Shown in pieces: positions 5,591 to 7,824 of a stretch of DNA of 7,824 nucleotides. The stretch's first letter is position 1; every line of letters begins with the position of its first letter. The notes below the pieces were generated by a model, which was not told the DNA's origin, searched no databases, and worked only from the letters and a program-made list of their open reading frames with translations. Origin of the DNA: a bacterium (GTDB taxonomy: Bacteria > UBA10199 > DSSB01); the NCBI GenBank assembly GCA_030426445.1, contig JAUHYS010000091.1, forward strand, positions 1-7,824. Direction: 5' to 3'. Both the position numbers and the translations under genes were made by a program.

Positions 5591-6647
5591 ATGAAGAAGG
5601 AAGGATTAGATGCCCTATTAAAAACGCTTTTAGAGGAATTTCGCGAAACCATTCACGACCCTGTTTTTCCTCGTCCGTTTTCTCTGTTAGAATTTCCCAA
5701 AAAGGCCTCGGTTGTCATGGGGATGCGTCGTTGAAGGGTGGCCGGCTTTGATTCGTCGTCTTTTAGACACTAAAAAAGTACAAATTTTTCTTTCGGGTTC
5801 TTCTTCTAAACTATTGAGCAAAGAGATCGCTTCTTCACTTCGAGGGCGTTCCTTAGCTCTTGAGCTTTGGCCTTATGGTTTTGTAGAGTTTTTGCAATTT
5901 AAAAAAGTTTCTCTTCCTAAAAAACCTTTTGGAAAAAGAGCTCTTGATCAAATTAGAAAACACTTAAAGGAATATTTACATCAAGGCGGGTTCCCAGAAA
6001 TCCAAAATTTAGAGTCAGATACCCGAATTCGTATCTTGCAGGATTACATCCATGTCGTTGTTTTTCGAGACATTGTCGAACGGCATGAAATCACCAATAC
6101 AAGCTTGATCCGTCGCTTGATTCATACTTTAATTCAAAATGTTGGAAAGCCTTTTTCAGTTCATAAAACATTTAATGATTTTAAAAGCCAAGGATTTCAC
6201 TTAAGTAAAAATACTCTCTATGAATATTTAAGCTATATCGAAGATGCTTACCTTTGTTTTACGGTTCCATTTTTTTCGCCCTCTTTTAGAAAGAGTTCCG
6301 CCAATCCAAAGAAAGTTTATGCTATTGACCCAGGCTTGATTCATTCTCAACATCTTTTTCTGCAAGAAAACTGGGGCCCCCTTTTTGAAAATTTGGTTTA
6401 TATTGACTTGCGAAGGCGGGCTTACGAAGTCTATTATTATTTAACCGAACAAAGAGAAGAAGTCGATTTTGTCATCAAAGATATTCAAGGGAGATTAAAG
6501 CTTTTACAAGTATGCTGGGATATGGAAGACGAAGAGACTTTACATCGCGAGAAGAAAGCGCTCCAAAAAGCAGAAAAAGAGCTTGGTATAAAAGGCGAAA
6601 TCATCACTCCGGCAAACTACATCGATTTTTTGGAAAGAAAGTGCTAA
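5591..6647 (+). pseudogene. Decayed AAA ATPase with DUF4143 domain (internal deletion, frameshift)
   Basis: Intact relatives are AAA_14-type P-loop ATPases with a C-terminal DUF4143 nuclease-like domain, found as accessory genes whose cellular role is poorly defined. The 5' piece runs from ATG 5591 (MKKEGLDALL) through KASVVMGMRR, the lead-in to the Walker A loop, and hits TGA at 5732-5734. Another frame then continues at once with VEGWPALIRRLLD, which in intact members follows the Walker B 'DEIQ' motif. The rest is whole: FLSGSSSKLLSKEIASSLRGRSL (sensor and arginine region), a linker, and DUF4143 with LFENLVYIDLRRR, EEVDFVI and LLQVCWDM, ending at TAA 6645-6647. About 60-70 residues carrying the P-loop lysine and the Walker B acids are missing, and the frame shifts. 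A TTG at 5712 could open the 311-residue downstream frame, but that protein would lack ATP-binding residues. It is AT-richer than its neighbours. Confidence 0.85.
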
Positions 6648-6666
6648 AGAACTCCAGAGTGACCCC

Positions 6667-7575
6667 ATGACGACTTTGCTTTCAAAATTTCTTGTACTGG
6701 ATAAGCCCTTGGGGATGACCTCGCAAAGGGCGATCTCGCAATTGAAACGCCTTTTTAAACTCAAAAAAATAGGTCATACCGGAACCCTAGACCCTTTAGC
6801 AACCGGGGTTTTGCCTCTAGCTATCGAGTCGGCGACCAAAGTGATTCCTTACCTTGCCGAAGAAGAAAAAATTTATCAAGCTTGTGGAAAGCTAGGAGAA
6901 AGCACAAACACTTATGACGCCGAAGGCGAGGTTATCGAGAGTTCTCCTTTTGCACATTTACAAAAATTAGATCTCGAAAAATCTTTACAAAAATTTTTAG
7001 GAAAAATTACCCAACGCCCGCCTATTTTTTCGGCGATTAAAGTCAAGGGAAAAGCACTCTATCGCTATGCCAGAAAAAATGAAGCGGTAGAGATTCCTTT
7101 AAGGCAAGTGACGATTGACGAAATCAAATTATTAGATTGGAAGCCTCCCTATTTCTCTCTGCAAATCAAATGCTCCCGAGGGACTTACATCCGTTCGCTC
7201 ATTCACGATATCGGAAAAGACTTAGGCTGCGGAGCTCATCTAGCCGAACTAAAGCGTTTGCAAAGCGGAATTTTTAAATTGGAACAAGCACTGACTCTAG
7301 AACAATTACAGAGTAACCCCGAGCTCATTGAAACAGCTAGCTTAAGTATCGAAGATTGCTTGATGCATTTAGACTCCATCCAACTTAAGACGGAGCAAGA
7401 GGCCCAAAAATTAGAAAATGGTCTGGTCTCTTATAGTCTTCAAGATTATTTGGATCAATTTGCTTATAAAGACCAAGTTTTGCGTGTTTATTTTAAGGAA
7501 TATTTGATCGCTTTATTAAGTCTAGATGGGCAGGGCAGGGTCACAAAATGCCGGCAGATTGAGTCGCGGAGTTGA
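6667..7575 (+). CDS. truB: tRNA pseudouridine(55) synthase TruB
   Basis: TruB converts uridine 55 in the T-loop of most tRNAs to pseudouridine and also helps tRNA folding. The 302-residue product opens with FLVLDKPLGMTS (8-19), then KIGHTGTLDPLATGVLP (34-50) with the catalytic Asp at 42. It has KIYQACGKLGESTNTYD (68-84; active-site Tyr at 70), RPPIFSAIKVKGKALYRYAR (117-136), and CSRGTYIRSLIHDIG (169-183). These are the motifs of the family in the usual order. The C-terminal part (about 230-302) is divergent and probably a short form of the TruB C-terminal domain. Length is normal. It begins 19 bases after the ATPase remnant; the ribosome-binding site is weak (GAGTGA at 6656-6661). Since rbfA and truB are usually adjacent, the remnant looks inserted between them. 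Confidence 0.96.
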   Translation: MTTLLSKFLVLDKPLGMTSQRAISQLKRLFKLKKIGHTGTLDPLATGVLPLAIESATKVIPYLAEEEKIYQACGKLGESTNTYDAEGEVIESSPFAHLQKLDLEKSLQKFLGKITQRPPIFSAIKVKGKALYRYARKNEAVEIPLRQVTIDEIKLLDWKPPYFSLQIKCSRGTYIRSLIHDIGKDLGCGAHLAELKRLQSGIFKLEQALTLEQLQSNPELIETASLSIEDCLMHLDSIQLKTEQEAQKLENGLVSYSLQDYLDQFAYKDQVLRVYFKEYLIALLSLDGQGRVTKCRQIESRS

Positions 7576-7589
7576 TCTGGTTGGCTCGA

Positions 7590-7606
7590 GTTCAACGTCG
7601 TTGAAC
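7590..7606 (+). terminator. Perfect short hairpin after truB, possible weak terminator
   Basis: GTTCAAC (7590-7596), loop GTC, GTTGAAC (7600-7606) forms a perfect seven-pair stem 15 bases after the truB stop. It is followed by ATGTTTCC, not by a clean T-run; the nearest is five T at 7622-7626. It could weakly terminate or protect the 3' end of the operon transcript, or be a protein-binding palindrome. Confidence 0.3.
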
Positions 7607-7824
7607 ATGTTTCCATATAAGTTTTTGTAATCATAAAGTAATTTTAATTCATTTTTTTAAAAAACAATATTTTTATAAAAAAACTAAAACCATCAAACTG
7701 AGCATTTATTATTTGGGGAAGGGGTCATTAAAGAAAGTCGAGGAGTCCAAATTTTTTAAAATACAATTTATAAATCTAGAACAAACATAGTCCGTTTACT
7801 CCTAATTTGATAAATACAGTTTTG
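7607..7824. other. AT-rich intergenic stretch without a recognisable gene
   Basis: All frames are interrupted by stops on both strands, and I see no gene, tRNA or clear promoter. The stretch is dominated by A- and T-runs, including the self-complementary TTTTTTAAAAAA at 7653-7664. One GC-richer patch (GGGGAAGGGG at 7716-7725) and GAGGAGTCC (7740-7748) stand out. In many bacteria rpsO, with an autoregulated leader, follows truB, so this may be its upstream region, but rpsO is not reached within the window. Confidence 0.5.

Noticed and set aside
5533..5751. 72-residue + strand reading frame starting MLKLYSFPLH
   Set aside because: It runs out of frame with the recognisable DUF4143 ATPase fragments and resembles nothing; it is a by-product of the broken gene.
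5544..6647. Insertion sequence reading of the ATPase remnant with the repeat cluster as its left end
   Set aside because: No matching terminal repeat is found at 6648-6666, no target duplication is visible, and the protein is not a transposase.

Overview
This window holds the core translation and transcription-factor operon of a Gram-negative-looking bacterium. All genes are on the + strand, in the order rimP - nusA - infB - [repeat doublet] - rbfA - [broken DUF4143-family ATPase gene] - truB. The rimP/nusA/infB/rbfA/truB order is widespread in bacteria. There is no ylxR/L7Ae-type gene between nusA and infB, and no DHH-phosphoesterase gene between rbfA and truB. NusA has only one helix-hairpin-helix unit after its KH domains. 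The IF2 N-terminus contains a 'VVEKRIKPGIIRRR' stretch of a kind I associate with deltaproteobacterial and Bdellovibrio-like lineages. I infer a member of that broad group, with low confidence; nothing here fixes the taxon.

Layout. Positions 1-275 are non-coding. They contain a plausible + strand intrinsic terminator (85-121) that would end an upstream transcript, then a 123-bp palindromic element with perfect 22-bp terminal inverted repeats (123-245) ending 30 bp before rimP. rimP and nusA are six bases apart. A 68-base gap follows, in which a C-run can pair with the G-rich Shine-Dalgarno sequence and start codon of infB. Between infB and rbfA is a 243-bp gap filled by an inverted doublet of a GC-rich palindromic repeat (4962-5151). 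Between rbfA and truB sits an AT-richer ATPase gene, preceded by a repeat/inverted-repeat cluster (5544-5590). It has lost its P-loop and Walker B region through an internal frame-shifting deletion. After truB, 249 bp of very AT-rich sequence carry no gene that I can support; the rpsO and pnp genes that often follow are not in the window.

How the genes work together. RimP and RbfA mature the 30S subunit. NusA couples RNA polymerase to pausing, termination and antitermination. IF2 (InfB) delivers initiator tRNA. TruB makes pseudouridine 55 in tRNA. Co-transcription links ribosome assembly, initiation and tRNA modification. The unusual content is between the genes: three different repeat or palindrome structures and one decayed accessory gene lie in an operon that is normally compact. 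I found no complete undescribed system. The best leads are the dispersed-repeat candidates and the recurring operator-like sequence before the ATPase remnant.
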